Assembly (NCBI GenBank): GCA_015231605.1
Contig: JADGBG010000006.1
Span: 1 to 63,201 of the forward strand
Source: Alphaproteobacteria bacterium
GTDB taxonomy: Bacteria > Pseudomonadota > Alphaproteobacteria > Rhodospirillales > Magnetovibrionaceae
DNA length: 63,201 nt
Reading direction: 5' to 3'
In this document: positions 45,814-56,613 of the stretch, one piece after another
Layout of the letters: each line of letters starts with the position of its first letter
Numbering within the stretch: position 1 is the first letter of the stretch
Made by a program: the position numbers and the translations under genes
Notes under the pieces: model-generated
The model's input: the letters and a program-made list of their open reading frames with translations, nothing else
What the model was told of the DNA's origin: nothing
Databases searched by the model: none

Positions 45814-45825
45814 GGGGCGTGCCCC
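45814..45825 (-). terminator. Weak hairpin after methylmalonyl-CoA mutase gene
   Basis: GGGGCACGCCCC on the minus strand followed by CTTTG, directly after the mutase stop. Short stem and poor T-run make this a weak candidate. Confidence 0.35.
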
Positions 45826-45827
45826 AA

Positions 45828-47981
45828 TCAATTGGCGGGCCAGGACGACGGTTTGGCGTCGACCATTCCCAGCACTTCGCGCGCGGCCGTGGGGATGTGG
45901 GTGCCGGGTTCGTAGACGGCGGCCACGCCGGCGGCCTTGAGCGCGTCGTGGTCGCGCGCCGGGACGACGCCGCCGACCACGACCTTGACGGCGCCGCCGT
46001 CGCGGGTTTTCAGCTCATCGATCAGCTCCGGGACCAGCGTCTTGTGACCGCCCGCCTGGGTCGATACGCCCACCACGTCCGCGCCGGTTTCCATGGCCAG
46101 TTGCGCGGCTTCCGCCGGGGTCTGGAACAGGGGGCCGACGTGGACTTCGAAGCCCAGATCGGAAAACGCGGTGGCGATCACCTTGGCGCCCCGGTCGTGA
46201 CCGTCCTGGCCCATCTTGACCACCAACAGGCGCGGCGCGCGCCCTGCGGCCTTGACGAAGGTTTCGACGTCCTTGCGCCCGGCGTCGAACGCCGCGTCGT
46301 GTTTCAAAGCCTCGCCATAGACGCCGCGAATGGCGCTGGCGTCGACCTGATAGCGGGAATAGACGTCCGCCAAAGCCTCGGAAATTTCGCCCACCGTGGC
46401 GCGCGCCCGCGCGGCCTTGACCGACAGATCCAGAAGGTTCCCCGTGCCGTTGGCCGCCGCGTCGCGTAGCGCGTTCAGGGACGCGATCACCGCGTCTCCG
46501 TCGCGGGTGGCGCGGATGCGCTTCAGCCGCGCGATCTGCGCCGCGCGCACGGCGGCGTTGTCGACTTCCAAAAGGTCGATATCGTCCTCGCGCTCCAACG
46601 CATACTTGTTGACGCCCACCACCACGTCCGCGCCGGAATCAAGGCGCGCCTGCTTGCGCGCGGCGGATTCCTCGATCCGCGTCTTGGGCAGACCGTCCTG
46701 CACGGCGCGGGTCATGCCGCCGCGTTCCTCTACCTCGCGGATCAGCTTGCGCGCCTCTTCGGCGACGGCGGCGGTGAGGCTTTCCACGTAGTAGCTGCCG
46801 CCCAGCGGATCGACCACCTTGGTGACGCCGGTTTCTTCCTGCAAGATCAGCTGCGTGTTGCGCGCGATGCGCGCGGAAAAAGGGGTGGGCAGCGCCAGCG
46901 CCTCGTCCAGCGAATTGGTGTGCAGGCTCTGCGTGCCGCCCAACACGGCGGCCAGCGCCTCGATCGCGGTGCGCACCACGTTGTTGTACGGATCCTTCGC
47001 CGCCAGCGACACGCCCGATGTCTGGCAGTGGGTGCGCAACATCTTGGATCGCGGATCACGGGGCGAGAATTCTTCCATCAGTTCCGACCACAACAAGCGT
47101 GCGGCGCGCAGTTTGGCGACTTCCATGAAAAAGTTCATGCCGATGGCGAAGAAGAACGACAATCTTGGCGCAAACGTATCCACGTCCATGCCCGCGTTCA
47201 CCGCGGCGCGCACGTACTCCACGCCGTCGGCCAGCGTATAGGCCAGTTCCTGCACCGCCGTCGCGCCGGCTTCGTGCATGTGGTAGCCGGAAATGGAAAT
47301 GGTGTTGAAACGCGGCATGTGATCGGAAGCGTAGGCGATGATGTCGGACACCACCCGCATGCTGGGTTCCGGCGGGTAGATGTAGGTGTTGCGCACCATG
47401 AATTCCTTGAGGATGTCGTTCTGGATGGTGCCGGACAGCTTTTCCGGCCCGACGCCCTGTTCCTCGGCGGCGACGATGTAGCCCGCCATCACCGGCAGCA
47501 CCGCGCCGTTCATGGTCATCGACACGCTCATCTCGTCCAGCGGGATGCCGTCGAACAGGATCTTCATGTCCTCCACGCTGTCGATGGCGACACCGGCCTT
47601 GCCCACGTCGCCGGCCACGCGCGGATGGTCGGAATCGTAGCCCCGGTGCGTCGCCAGGTCGAACGCGACCGACAGGCCCTTTTGTCCGGCCTTGAGATTG
47701 GCGCGGTAGAAGGCGTTGGACTCCTCGGCGGTCGAAAAGCCCGCGTACTGGCGAATGGTCCAGGGCCGGCCCGTATACATGGTGGCGCGGGGACCACGCA
47801 TGAACGGGTCCAGCCCGGGCAGGGTGGCGACATGCTCCAAAGCCTCCAGATCGCGCGTCGTGTACAGCGGCTTGACCGCGATGCCTTCGGGAGTGTTCCA
47901 GGTCAATTCGTCCGGAGAGCGGCCCTTGAGGTCCTTGGACGCCAGCCGTGTCCAATCCTCCAGATTCGGCGTTTTGTTCAT
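45828..47981 (-). CDS. Methylmalonyl-CoA mutase
   Basis: A 717-residue single-chain B12 enzyme interconverting methylmalonyl-CoA and succinyl-CoA. The catalytic barrel includes [30 protein letters not shown] and [23 protein letters not shown]. The C-terminal cobalamin domain has the lower-ligand motif [11 protein letters not shown] (D-x-H-x-x-G) and GVSTQAGGH. Start [10 protein letters not shown] with AAGGGG upstream; the frame is open ten codons earlier. Used in propionyl-CoA or polyhydroxyalkanoate-linked metabolism. Confidence 0.96.
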   Translation of the reverse strand: MNKTPNLEDWTRLASKDLKGRSPDELTWNTPEGIAVKPLYTTRDLEALEHVATLPGLDPFMRGPRATMYTGRPWTIRQYAGFSTAEESNAFYRANLKAGQKGLSVAFDLATHRGYDSDHPRVAGDVGKAGVAIDSVEDMKILFDGIPLDEMSVSMTMNGAVLPVMAGYIVAAEEQGVGPEKLSGTIQNDILKEFMVRNTYIYPPEPSMRVVSDIIAYASDHMPRFNTISISGYHMHEAGATAVQELAYTLADGVEYVRAAVNAGMDVDTFAPRLSFFFAIGMNFFMEVAKLRAARLLWSELMEEFSPRDPRSKMLRTHCQTSGVSLAAKDPYNNVVRTAIEALAAVLGGTQSLHTNSLDEALALPTPFSARIARNTQLILQEETGVTKVVDPLGGSYYVESLTAAVAEEARKLIREVEERGGMTRAVQDGLPKTRIEESAARKQARLDSGADVVVGVNKYALEREDDIDLLEVDNAAVRAAQIARLKRIRATRDGDAVIASLNALRDAAANGTGNLLDLSVKAARARATVGEISEALADVYSRYQVDASAIRGVYGEALKHDAAFDAGRKDVETFVKAAGRAPRLLVVKMGQDGHDRGAKVIATAFSDLGFEVHVGPLFQTPAEAAQLAMETGADVVGVSTQAGGHKTLVPELIDELKTRDGGAVKVVVGGVVPARDHDALKAAGVAAVYEPGTHIPTAAREVLGMVDAKPSSWPAN

Positions 47982-48255
47982 GATGCAGCCCCTTGCAGTG
48001 CGCCTCGGCAAGCCAGTATAACCATGCCTGGGGGCGCGCCCAAGGGTTTCCGCGTCCCGGTGCGGGGATGGCTACGACCCCTGGCGTTTCAACCCAGTTA
48101 TCCACAAGATATTGTGCCTTTGAGGATGTCTTTTTTCGAAATGTTGTTATGATGCGGGACGCGGACCTCAAGGACGCGACGCAATACAAGAAGGGGCAAC
48201 GCCCGTGCAGACGCGTCTATCGGCGCTGACGGGCAAAAGATAATCGGAGTGACGC

Positions 48256-48717
48256 ATGAGTGCCGTTGAATGGACGCCGGATCGTATTAAGGTCTTGATG
48301 GCTCTGTGGGAGGAAGGCCTGGCCACCAGTGAAATCGGCCGCCGGTTGGGCGTGACTAAGAACGCCGTCGTTGGCAAGGTGCACCGTCTGGGCCTCAAGA
48401 AGCGCCAGTCGCCGATCCGCCAGGCCACCCCGGCCCCCGCCGCCGCCCAGCCGAAGAAGGCGAAGGCCGCCGCGCCCGCCAGCAAGCCCGAACACCCCGC
48501 CCCGAAACCGGTCATGCCGACCGGCGAAGTGGTGCGCCTCGAAGCGCTGACCGCCGCCATGTGCAGTTGGCCCGAGGGCGAGCCCGGCACGCCGGAATTC
48601 CATTTCTGCGGCCAGCCTGCGGCGGAAGGCAAACCCTATTGCGAAGCGCACTGCGCGCGCGCCTACGTCAAAGTGTCCAAGGACAAAAGGAAAACGGTGG
48701 CCGGCGGAGATTACTGA
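48256..48717 (+). CDS. gcrA: GcrA cell-cycle regulator
   Basis: A 153-residue GcrA protein. The N-terminal helix-turn-helix is WTPDRIKVLMALWEEGLATSEIGRRLGVTKNAVVGKVHRLGL, followed by an alanine/proline/lysine-rich linker. The C-terminal domain (CSWPEGEPGTPEFHFCGQPAAEGKPYCEAHC) has zinc-type cysteines. GcrA works with sigma-70 at methylated promoters and is restricted to alphaproteobacteria, which supports the taxonomic reading. Confidence 0.95.
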   Translation: MSAVEWTPDRIKVLMALWEEGLATSEIGRRLGVTKNAVVGKVHRLGLKKRQSPIRQATPAPAAAQPKKAKAAAPASKPEHPAPKPVMPTGEVVRLEALTAAMCSWPEGEPGTPEFHFCGQPAAEGKPYCEAHCARAYVKVSKDKRKTVAGGDY

Positions 48718-48743
48718 GCATCCCTCGCCGCCAGCGATCGTGA

Positions 48744-48795
48744 AGCCCCCGGAACGCCCGCATCGGGACCGTTCCGGGGGCTTTGCGTTTTTGCG
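48744..48795 (+). terminator. Intrinsic terminator of gcrA
   Basis: AGCCCCCGGAACG and CGTTCCGGGGGCT form a 13-bp stem, then TTGCGTTTTTGCG. Confidence 0.85.
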
Positions 48796-48944
48796 TTTAG
48801 GGTGCGCCTTAATTCTGAGGCGCGCCGCTACGGCGAGCATTGAGCGAGCGGCCAAGCCGCCGGAGGCGGCGTCCGGCGAGGGCAAACAAAATTCTTTCGG
48901 GCATCGCGCGTCATATGTGACGCACGACGCCCTAACGGAGGCGG

Positions 48945-49403
48945 TCAGTCGGCCTGTCCGAACGCGCCCTCGTGGGCCAGTTGATTGGCCACCTGGAGGA
49001 TGCGGTGCAGGGCGTCTTCCTGGGCGTCGGCGGGGATCTCGCCGTCATGGAAGCGGTATTGCAGGTCCTCGGCCAGCATGGTGTGTTTGTGCTGGCTCAT
49101 GTTGGCGAACAGGGTGGCGTGAAGGTCCTGGTCGTCCCCGGTAAGCTTGAGAAGGAGCAGCAAGTCATCGTCGCGCACGCTCATCAAGAAGCGCTGCAAT
49201 CCGGGCGGCGAGGCGGATTTGAGCCGCTCGCCCAGTTCACGCGCCTCGTCGTCGGGGCTGATGGTGGGAACCGCGCCTGGGCTCAGGGCTTTCACCGCCG
49301 CCATCAGCATGCGTTTCAGTTCCGATGTGGTCAGGGTGTGGGCGACGTCGTCGAATGCGACGCTGAAAATGCCGTGTTGGGTTTGCTTGACGCTGATCTT
49401 CAT
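48945..49403 (-). CDS. Stand-alone FliG C-terminal-like protein
   Basis: A 152-residue protein. The last 80 residues resemble the FliG C-terminal torque-generation domain: RDDDLLLLLKLTGDDQDLHATLFANMSQHKHTMLAEDLQ, where FliG has a similar N-M-S-x(5-7)-L-x-E-D pattern. The first about 70 residues (MKISVKQTQHGIFSVAFDD) are not FliG-like. Starts upstream at GTG or ATG are also possible. It follows CheY, CheR and DHH phosphoesterase genes on the same strand. It may act on motility or be a flagellar paralogue with another role. Confidence 0.6.
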   Translation of the reverse strand: MKISVKQTQHGIFSVAFDDVAHTLTTSELKRMLMAAVKALSPGAVPTISPDDEARELGERLKSASPPGLQRFLMSVRDDDLLLLLKLTGDDQDLHATLFANMSQHKHTMLAEDLQYRFHDGEIPADAQEDALHRILQVANQLAHEGAFGQAD

Positions 49404-49480
49404 GCCGTTTCGGTTCCCCATGTCCCCCCGAGAAAACACTGACACGGGAGGCCCGGATGCGCAAGGCCGGCCTGTCCCAA

Positions 49481-49509
49481 AGGAAAGGGCGGGTTCCAGG
49501 AACCCGCCC
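49481..49509 (-). terminator. Intrinsic terminator after DHH phosphoesterase gene
   Basis: GGGCGGGTT and AACCCGCCC form a perfect 9-bp stem with a 5-base loop. On the minus strand it is followed by TTTCCTTT. Confidence 0.75.
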
Positions 49510-49533
49510 CACGATCCGTTTCGCGGCTTTTTC

Positions 49534-50457
49534 CTAAGCCAGCCGCGCGAGAATGTCCTTCAACACGTCGTCCACGCGTCCCGGTTCGATCTGGCAGGTC
49601 CCCGCGGCAGCGTGTCCGCCACCGCCGTATTCCAGCAGGATGGAGCCGATGTTGGCGGTGTTGGTGCGGTTCAAGATGGACTTGCCCACCGCCAGGATCA
49701 CCTTCTTGCCGTCCTTGGTCTTGGTCATCTGGACCGACACGTTGCAGTCCGGATAGATGGCGTAGATGGTGAAGCGGTTGCCGGCATAGATAATGTCTTC
49801 GTTGCGAAGATCGATCACCACGGCCTTGCCGTGAACCGTGGAACAATCGCGCAGTTGCAATTCGAACTTTTCTTCGTGTTCCATGTAGAGATGGACGCGT
49901 TCTTCCACGTCCGGGATGGTGAGGATTTCCTCGACCGGGTGGTGACGCACGTAGACCATCATGTCCTTCATCAGCTGTTCATGGCTGATCTCGAAGTTTT
50001 CAAACCGAGCCAGGCCTGTGCGCGGATCGAGGATGAAGTTCAGAAGCGTCCATGGGCCCGGGGCCAGGATGTCCTCGGCGCTGTATTGCGCGCTGTCGGC
50101 TTGATCCACCGCCACCATCAGGTCTTCGGGAATGGCCGAGAACTTGTCCTTGCCGCCGAAGTGGTTGTACACGACGCGGGCCGCGGACGGGGCGCCGGCC
50201 TCGATGACGTGGTTGTCGTGCTTGCCGACGCGTTCGGTTTCACTGATGTGGTGGTCGAAGCACAAGTGCACGCCGTCCACGTAGGGCAGGTTGGTGGTGA
50301 TGTCGTTGGACGTGATCTCCACCAGACCGTCCTGCATGGCCTTGGGTTCGGCGAACAGCACGTCGTCGATCAGGCCCAGTTCGATCAGCAGGCCGCCGGC
50401 GACGACGCCATCGAAGTCGGCCCGGGTCACCAATCGGTATTTTTTGTCGTCAGACAT
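49534..50457 (-). CDS. DHH family phosphoesterase
   Basis: A 307-residue phosphoesterase. Metal-binding motifs are DFDG (14-17), DHH (68-70) and VAVDQADSAQ. A DHHA1 domain ends in YGGGGHAAAGTCQI. Such enzymes hydrolyse exopolyphosphate, nanoRNA or cyclic dinucleotides; the sequence does not tell which. Separated from cheR by about 40 bases. Confidence 0.88.
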   Translation of the reverse strand: MSDDKKYRLVTRADFDGVVAGGLLIELGLIDDVLFAEPKAMQDGLVEITSNDITTNLPYVDGVHLCFDHHISETERVGKHDNHVIEAGAPSAARVVYNHFGGKDKFSAIPEDLMVAVDQADSAQYSAEDILAPGPWTLLNFILDPRTGLARFENFEISHEQLMKDMMVYVRHHPVEEILTIPDVEERVHLYMEHEEKFELQLRDCSTVHGKAVVIDLRNEDIIYAGNRFTIYAIYPDCNVSVQMTKTKDGKKVILAVGKSILNRTNTANIGSILLEYGGGGHAAAGTCQIEPGRVDDVLKDILARLA

Positions 50458-50498
50458 GGCGGTCGTTCTCTACGGCAAAGGATGTCAGGAAAGGGACC

Positions 50499-51308
50499 TC
50501 AAGCGTGGGAGTAGACACCCCGCTGTCCGGCAACGGGTTTGAACTTGTCGGTGACGCCCAGGACGGTTTCCGCCCCGCCCAGAAACAGCATGCCGTCTTC
50601 CGGCATCATGCGGGCGATGGTCTCCAGGACCTTGCCCTTCGTTTGCGCGTCGAAATAGATCAGCACGTTGCGGCAGAACACGATGTCAAAATTGCCGAGC
50701 GGCTTGGGATCGTCCAGGAGGTTCCAGTATCTGTACTGGACCATCTTGCGGATGTCCTCCTTGATACACCAGTTTTCGTCCTTCTTTTCGAAGTACTTCA
50801 ACAGCATCTGGATGGGCATGCCGCGTTGCACCTCGAATTGGGAATAGGCTCCGGCGGTGGCCTTTTTGAGGATGTCGTGGGAAATGTCGGTGCCCACGAT
50901 GTCGATCTTCCAGCCGGCCAGCTTGGCGGCCATTTCCTTGAGGATGATCGCGATGGAATAGGGTTCCTGGCCCGAGGACGCAGCGGCGCACCAGATGCGC
51001 AATGTCTTCTTGGCGGCGCGTTTTTCCAGGATCGGCGGCAACACCTCGTCGCGCAGCAGGTCGAACGGCTTGGTGTCGCGGAAGAAAAAGGATTCGTTGG
51101 TGGTCATCGCCTCGGTAACTTCGACGATGAGCGCCTCTTCCTTGCGGGCGCGCAACGTGCCGACCAACTCGTCCAGGCCCTTCAGGCCATGTTTGCGAGC
51201 CACCGGCATGAGACGGCTTTCCAGGAGATAGGACTTATCCGGCGTCAGCACCAAGCCGGAACGGCTTTTGATCAGCGTGCTGATGTATGTGAAATCATCG
51301 GGTGTCAC
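50499..51308 (-). CDS. cheR: CheR chemoreceptor methyltransferase
   Basis: A 269-residue SAM-dependent glutamate methyltransferase. The helical N-terminal domain covers about 1-75. The catalytic domain includes NESFFFRDTKPFDLL, IWCAAASSGQEPYSIAI (SAM binding) and FDIVFCRNVLIYFD. It methylates chemoreceptors. Adjacent CheY on the same strand suggests a small chemotaxis unit. Confidence 0.95.
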   Translation of the reverse strand: MTPDDFTYISTLIKSRSGLVLTPDKSYLLESRLMPVARKHGLKGLDELVGTLRARKEEALIVEVTEAMTTNESFFFRDTKPFDLLRDEVLPPILEKRAAKKTLRIWCAAASSGQEPYSIAIILKEMAAKLAGWKIDIVGTDISHDILKKATAGAYSQFEVQRGMPIQMLLKYFEKKDENWCIKEDIRKMVQYRYWNLLDDPKPLGNFDIVFCRNVLIYFDAQTKGKVLETIARMMPEDGMLFLGGAETVLGVTDKFKPVAGQRGVYSHA

Positions 51309-51339
51309 GCGAGATACTCCGTCACGGGGGATACAGGAA

Positions 51340-51705
51340 TCAGAGCAAGCCCACTTGCTGGAACTTCGCCTGGATAATGTCGGAGTCGAACGGCTTCATG
51401 ATGTATTCGTTCGCGCCGGCGGTCATGGCTTCCTGGATGTGGTCCAAGTCGTTTTCCGTGGTGCAGAAAATGACGATCGGCGCGTCCCCGCCCGGCGTCT
51501 GGCGCAGTTCCCGCAGGAACGTGATGCCGTCCATGACGGGCATGTTCCAGTCCAACAGGACCGCTTCGGGCATCTTGGCCTTGCAGGCGTTCAGAGCCTC
51601 TTGGCCGTCCGCCGCTTCCTCGGTCGCAAATTCCAATTCCTGCAAAATCTTGCGCGCGACCATGCGGATCACTTTGGAATCGTCAACAATGAGACAGGTT
51701 TTCAT
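51340..51705 (-). CDS. cheY: CheY-like response regulator
   Basis: A 121-residue receiver domain with no output domain. Acidic pocket DD (residues 9-10, VDDSK), phospho-acceptor D in LLDWNMPVMDG, T in IFCTTEN and K in YIMKPFD are all present. Start MKTCLIVDDS is chosen; the longer frame lacks receiver sequence. It is likely co-transcribed with cheR. Confidence 0.93.
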   Translation of the reverse strand: MKTCLIVDDSKVIRMVARKILQELEFATEEAADGQEALNACKAKMPEAVLLDWNMPVMDGITFLRELRQTPGGDAPIVIFCTTENDLDHIQEAMTAGANEYIMKPFDSDIIQAKFQQVGLL

Positions 51706-51904
51706 TGTGCTTGCATCTTCTTTCCTGGGGTTCCCGTGGGGCCAATGACGAAACGGCGCCCGCGCGCCGCTCGGCCAATAACCGGTCATCCCTATCGGAA
51801 CGACCAGCAGCGCGAGCCCTGGGACAAATAAAAGCCATCCCTAATTTAATGGCAAGCTGAATCTGAACACGATGGCGCACAATTCGCGGGAAAAGTTCGA
51901 ATAA

Positions 51905-52777
51905 TCATACCAATTCCGTCATTTCCGCCATCGCGCGGACCGTCGCGGGGTGGAGCCCCTCGGCGCGCAAGGCGCGCAGGGTTTTGGCTTTGTCCCGCTT
52001 GGCCAGACGCCGACCGTCCGGTCCCGTCAAGAGGCCATGATGCCGGTATTGCGGGGTATTCAGCCCCAACAGGGCCTGCAGAAGACGGTGGACATGGGTG
52101 GCGGGGAACAAATCCTCGCCGCGCGTCACCAGGGTGACGCCCTGGATATGGTCGTCCACGGTGACGCACAAATGATAGCTGGCGGGCGTGTCCTTGCGCG
52201 CCAGCACCACGTCGCCGAAAATCCGTGGCTCGGCGCGGATCTCGCCCCGGTCGCGGTCTTGCCAGTGAAGCGGTCCGGCCAGGGCGGCCGCGCGCGCCAT
52301 GTCGATTCGCAACGCGAACGGTTCGCCCGCCTGGGCGCGGGATTCGCGCTCGCCGTCGCTCAAGGCGCGGCACGTTCCCGGATACAGCGGCCCGTCCGGT
52401 CCGTGCGCCACCAGATGCGGCGCGCCATGGGCGGCGGCGATCTCGGCCTGGATTTCCGCGCGGGTGCAGAAGCACGGATACAGCACGCCCAGGCGGTTCA
52501 GGCGGTCCAGCGCGGCCTCGAAATCGTCCATGCAGTCCGATTGGCGGCGTGCCGGCCGTTCCCAATCCAGCCCCAGCCACTCCAGGTCCTCGTAAATGGC
52601 GGCTTCGAATTCGGGACGGCAGCGGCCGGGATCGATATCTTCGATGCGCAGCAGGAACCGCCCGTTCGCCTCGCGCGCGCAACGGTGGGCGAACAGAGCT
52701 GCATAGGCATGGCCCAGATGCAAATATCCCGTGGGGCTGGGGGCGAAGCGGGTCACGACGGTGTCGGTGTCGGTCAT
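51905..52777 (-). CDS. gluQ: Glutamyl-Q tRNA(Asp) synthetase
   Basis: A 290-residue paralogue of GluRS lacking the anticodon-binding domain. It attaches glutamate to queuosine in tRNA-Asp. HIGH-type motif PSPTGYLHLGHA, KMSKS-type motif RRLAKRDKAKTL, and a zinc site (CFCTRAEI ... YPGTC) are present. The start MTDTDTVV fits the family; the frame is open twelve codons earlier. Confidence 0.92.
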   Translation of the reverse strand: MTDTDTVVTRFAPSPTGYLHLGHAYAALFAHRCAREANGRFLLRIEDIDPGRCRPEFEAAIYEDLEWLGLDWERPARRQSDCMDDFEAALDRLNRLGVLYPCFCTRAEIQAEIAAAHGAPHLVAHGPDGPLYPGTCRALSDGERESRAQAGEPFALRIDMARAAALAGPLHWQDRDRGEIRAEPRIFGDVVLARKDTPASYHLCVTVDDHIQGVTLVTRGEDLFPATHVHRLLQALLGLNTPQYRHHGLLTGPDGRRLAKRDKAKTLRALRAEGLHPATVRAMAEMTELV

Positions 52778-53034
52778 GGCGGACAGGATGGGCGGAAATC
52801 GGCGCACCGGCAAGGGGCGTAATCAAATCGTAAGGTCTAGACCCTAATATCAAGCGCGAATCGAGACCATGGGGAACACGCGATGCGAACATCTTGGCCC
52901 TGGAACCGATCCGCCAGACCCGCCGGCCCCCAAGCCCGGCAGGCCAGCCGTCGTTCGTGCGAACGCGTTCGCCGCACCCCCCCAACCCGCCCCACAGGCG
53001 GGTTTTTTCGCGACCGGCGAAAGGGGGGCAGGAC
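52778..53034 (+). ncRNA. Candidate small RNA or leader ending in an orphan terminator
   Basis: This gap between divergent gluQ and the HNH gene holds a strong intrinsic terminator (52984-53008) that serves no upstream plus-strand gene. A GTCTAGAC palindrome with a TAATAT-like box lies near 52835-52850, and a CGTTCG/CGAACG hairpin near 52945-52965. Transcript boundaries are not determined. It may be a small RNA or an attenuated leader of the HNH gene. Confidence 0.35.
52984..53008 (+). terminator. Orphan intrinsic terminator upstream of HNH gene
   Basis: AACCCGCC and GGCGGGTT form a perfect 8-bp stem with loop CCACA, then a T-run. It lies about 27 bases before the HNH start. Confidence 0.8.
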
Positions 53035-53583
53035 ATGAGCGGTTTGCAGACCCTGGTGCTCAACGCGGACTACCGACCGCTCAGCTACCATCCTTTGTCG
53101 TTGTGGTCGTGGCAGGACGCGCTCAGCGCCCTATTGTCGGGGCGGGTGAATCTGGTGGCCAATTACGACCGCAAGGCCCGTTCGCCGAGCCGGGTCCTGC
53201 CGATACCCAGCGTGGTGGCGTTGAAGCGTTACGTGGCCTTCGACGGGCGCGCGGCGTTCACGCGCTATAACATCTACCTTCGCGACGACTTCGCCTGCCA
53301 GTATTGCGGCGGGACCTTTGCCGCCTCCGATCTGACCTTCGACCACGTTCATCCGCGCTCGCGCGGCGGGCTCACCACCTGGGACAACGTGGTGGCGGCC
53401 TGCGCGCCGTGCAATTCGCGCAAGGCCGACCGGACGCCGGGCCAGGCGGGGATGCCGCTGATCCGCCCGCCCGTCGCGCCCACCATCCGCCAACTCGACC
53501 GCCTGGCGATGCGCCGTCCTCCGGCGTCCTTGCATCACGGCTGGATCGACTACCTGTATTGGGACAGCGAACTGGAACGCTAG
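53035..53583 (+). CDS. HNH endonuclease family protein
   Basis: A 182-residue HNH protein. The nuclease core is [25 protein letters not shown] followed by W-D-N-V-V-A-A-C-x2-C-N, giving zinc-binding C-x2-C pairs and the DH motif. Widely conserved single-copy HNH proteins of this type in proteobacteria have no settled function. Start [10 protein letters not shown] has AAGGGGGG upstream. It directly precedes the rpsD promoter. Confidence 0.88.
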   Translation: MSGLQTLVLNADYRPLSYHPLSLWSWQDALSALLSGRVNLVANYDRKARSPSRVLPIPSVVALKRYVAFDGRAAFTRYNIYLRDDFACQYCGGTFAASDLTFDHVHPRSRGGLTTWDNVVAACAPCNSRKADRTPGQAGMPLIRPPVAPTIRQLDRLAMRRPPASLHHGWIDYLYWDSELER

Positions 53584-53610
53584 GTCCCCATCAAGGCATC
53601 CCGAAACCCC

Positions 53611-53638
53611 TTGCGCATGGCCGATTTTTGCGTATAGT
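53611..53638 (+). promoter_or_regulatory. Sigma-70-type promoter of rpsD
   Basis: TTGCGC and TATAGT boxes separated by 16 bases. The transcript would have a leader of about 130 bases before rpsD. Confidence 0.55.
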
Positions 53639-53777
53639 GCGCGCTTCGCGACCTTCCGGGAATGCGGATGGCGCCCTTCGTTGGCGTGCTTCCCGCCCTT
53701 GTTCTCGCCGTGTATGGGCGGTCTCAAGGGACTACCGGAACAACAAACAACATGCTGAAGTCAAAGGTAGAATTACC

Positions 53778-54392
53778 ATGTCGAAGCGCATTCGCTCGAA
53801 GTACAAGATCAATCGCCGCCTGGGCGTCAACCTGTGGGGCCGTCCGAAGTCTCCGGTCAATTCCCGTGAATACGGTCCGGGGCAGCACGGCCGCCTGCGC
53901 GGCAAGCCGACCGACTACGGTACCCAGCTGATGGCGAAACAGAAGCTCAAGGGCTACTACGGCAACATCTCGGAAAAGCAGTTCCGCAAATATTACGCCG
54001 AAGCCATCCGCCGCAAGGGCGACACCTCGGAAAACCTCATCGCCATTCTCGAGTCCCGCCTGGACGCCGTGATCTACCGCATGAAGTTCGTGCCGACCGT
54101 GTTTGCGTCGCGCCAGTTCGTCAACCACGGCCACGTCACGGTCAACGGCACGCGCGTCAACATCCCGTCCTACATGGTCAAGGCCGGCGACGTGATCGAG
54201 GTCAAGGGCAAGTCCCTCAACATCCCGATGGTGATCGAAGCGATGAACTCTTCGGAGCGTGAAATCCCCGATTACATGGACGTCGACAGCCAGAAGGGCA
54301 AGGGCACCTTCGTGCGCGTGCCGAAGTTGGAAGACGTGCCGTACCCGGTCCAGATGGAACCGAATCTGGTTATCGAATTCTATTCGCGTTAA
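53778..54392 (+). CDS. rpsD: 30S ribosomal protein S4
   Basis: A 204-residue S4 with start [16 protein letters not shown]. The S4 RNA-binding domain is [40 protein letters not shown]. It is an isolated gene, as usual in alphaproteobacteria, not in the alpha operon. Its N terminus has no zinc-type cysteines. A perfect terminator hairpin follows. Confidence 0.97.
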   Translation: MSKRIRSKYKINRRLGVNLWGRPKSPVNSREYGPGQHGRLRGKPTDYGTQLMAKQKLKGYYGNISEKQFRKYYAEAIRRKGDTSENLIAILESRLDAVIYRMKFVPTVFASRQFVNHGHVTVNGTRVNIPSYMVKAGDVIEVKGKSLNIPMVIEAMNSSEREIPDYMDVDSQKGKGTFVRVPKLEDVPYPVQMEPNLVIEFYSR

Positions 54393-54436
54393 TCCGGATA
54401 CCCCCATTCAGCGGCGCCATGCCGTGGTGTTGCTTC

Positions 54437-54471
54437 CAAAAGCCGTTCAGTTCCGTGCTGAACGGCTTTTG
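54437..54471 (+). terminator. Terminator of rpsD
   Basis: CAAAAGCCGTTCAG and CTGAACGGCTTTTG form a perfect 14-bp inverted repeat around TTCCGTG. The T-run is inside the stem, so it can act in both directions. Confidence 0.85.
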
Positions 54472-54497
54472 ATTGATTGCTGTTGGAGAAACAGGCG

Positions 54498-54848
54498 GTG
54501 TTCGTGACAACGGAACATGGGATCAATTTGAAGCGTGCCGCCGCGATTTTTTACCGCGAGCTGTTCCGGAGATTTCCGGAGATCGCCCACCACTTCGGCG
54601 ACAAAAACAAGCAGATGGTGATGTTCAGCGCTGCGCTCAGCATCATCAACAGCTCGCAACGCGAACGGATCATCTTCAAGTCGTTTGCCGACAACTTGGC
54701 GAAAAAGCACAAGAGCTATGGCCTGACGGCGGCGCACATGCAAGGCGGCCGGGAAGCCTTCGCGGCCGCGCTCGTGGATCTGCAGCCCGAGCGCAGGCAA
54801 CATTTCTTGGACGCCTACGGCATCATGGTCAAGGCGATGGGGTTCTGA
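54498..54848 (+). CDS. Single-domain globin
   Basis: A 116-residue globin. FYRELFRRFPEIAHHFGDKNKQMVMFSAALSIIN is the B-E helix region and FADNLAKKHKSYGL the F helix with proximal His in KKHKSYG. It probably binds heme and O2 or NO. The GTG start has GGAG 9 bases upstream; a later GTG (VTTEHG) is also possible. The start lies only 27 bases beyond the rpsD terminator, so expression may depend on read-through. Confidence 0.75.
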   Translation: MFVTTEHGINLKRAAAIFYRELFRRFPEIAHHFGDKNKQMVMFSAALSIINSSQRERIIFKSFADNLAKKHKSYGLTAAHMQGGREAFAAALVDLQPERRQHFLDAYGIMVKAMGF

Positions 54849-54891
54849 CGGAGCGGCAGGGTCCTCGCTTCTTCCCGAAATCCGGGCAAAA

Positions 54892-54919
54892 AGAAAGGGC
54901 GGCCGAGGCCGCCCTTTCT
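54892..54919. terminator. Bidirectional terminator between globin and gap
   Basis: AGAAAGGGCGGC and GCCGCCCTTTCT form a perfect 12-bp stem with loop CGAG, shared by the convergent genes. Confidence 0.8.
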
Positions 54920-54938
54920 CCGTTCGGCGCGAACAGGC

Positions 54939-56345
<1,407 letters not shown>

Positions 56346-56609
56346 GTGAGCGGCACGGATCATGACATGCAAAAACGCTTATCCGCCGCCGGCGAACGCT
56401 TGGCGCGCGCCGTGGTGCGCCTGGAATCCGCCTTGGAAAGCAACCCGCCACGCGGGCGCGGGGAGCAGGTGAGCGGCCAGGCCGACATCCTGGCCCAGCA
56501 GCTGGAGCGCATGCGCGGGGAAAACGTGAAGCTGCGCAAGCTGATCCAGGGGTCGGCGGAACGCCTCGACGACGCCATCGTCGAGTTCAAGATATTGCTG
56601 GCGGAGTAG
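56346..56609 (+). CDS. Small coiled-coil protein upstream of zapA
   Basis: An 87-residue helical protein (KRLSAAGERLARAVVRLESALES, then ILAQQLERMRGENVKLRKLIQGSAERLDDAIVEFKILL). It is found before zapA in many alphaproteobacteria and may belong to the DUF4164-type group; possibly a ZapB-like partner. GTG start with AAGGTCT upstream; an ATG seven codons later is an alternative. 4 bases before zapA. Confidence 0.65.
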   Translation: MSGTDHDMQKRLSAAGERLARAVVRLESALESNPPRGRGEQVSGQADILAQQLERMRGENVKLRKLIQGSAERLDDAIVEFKILLAE

Positions 56610-56613
56610 GGCG

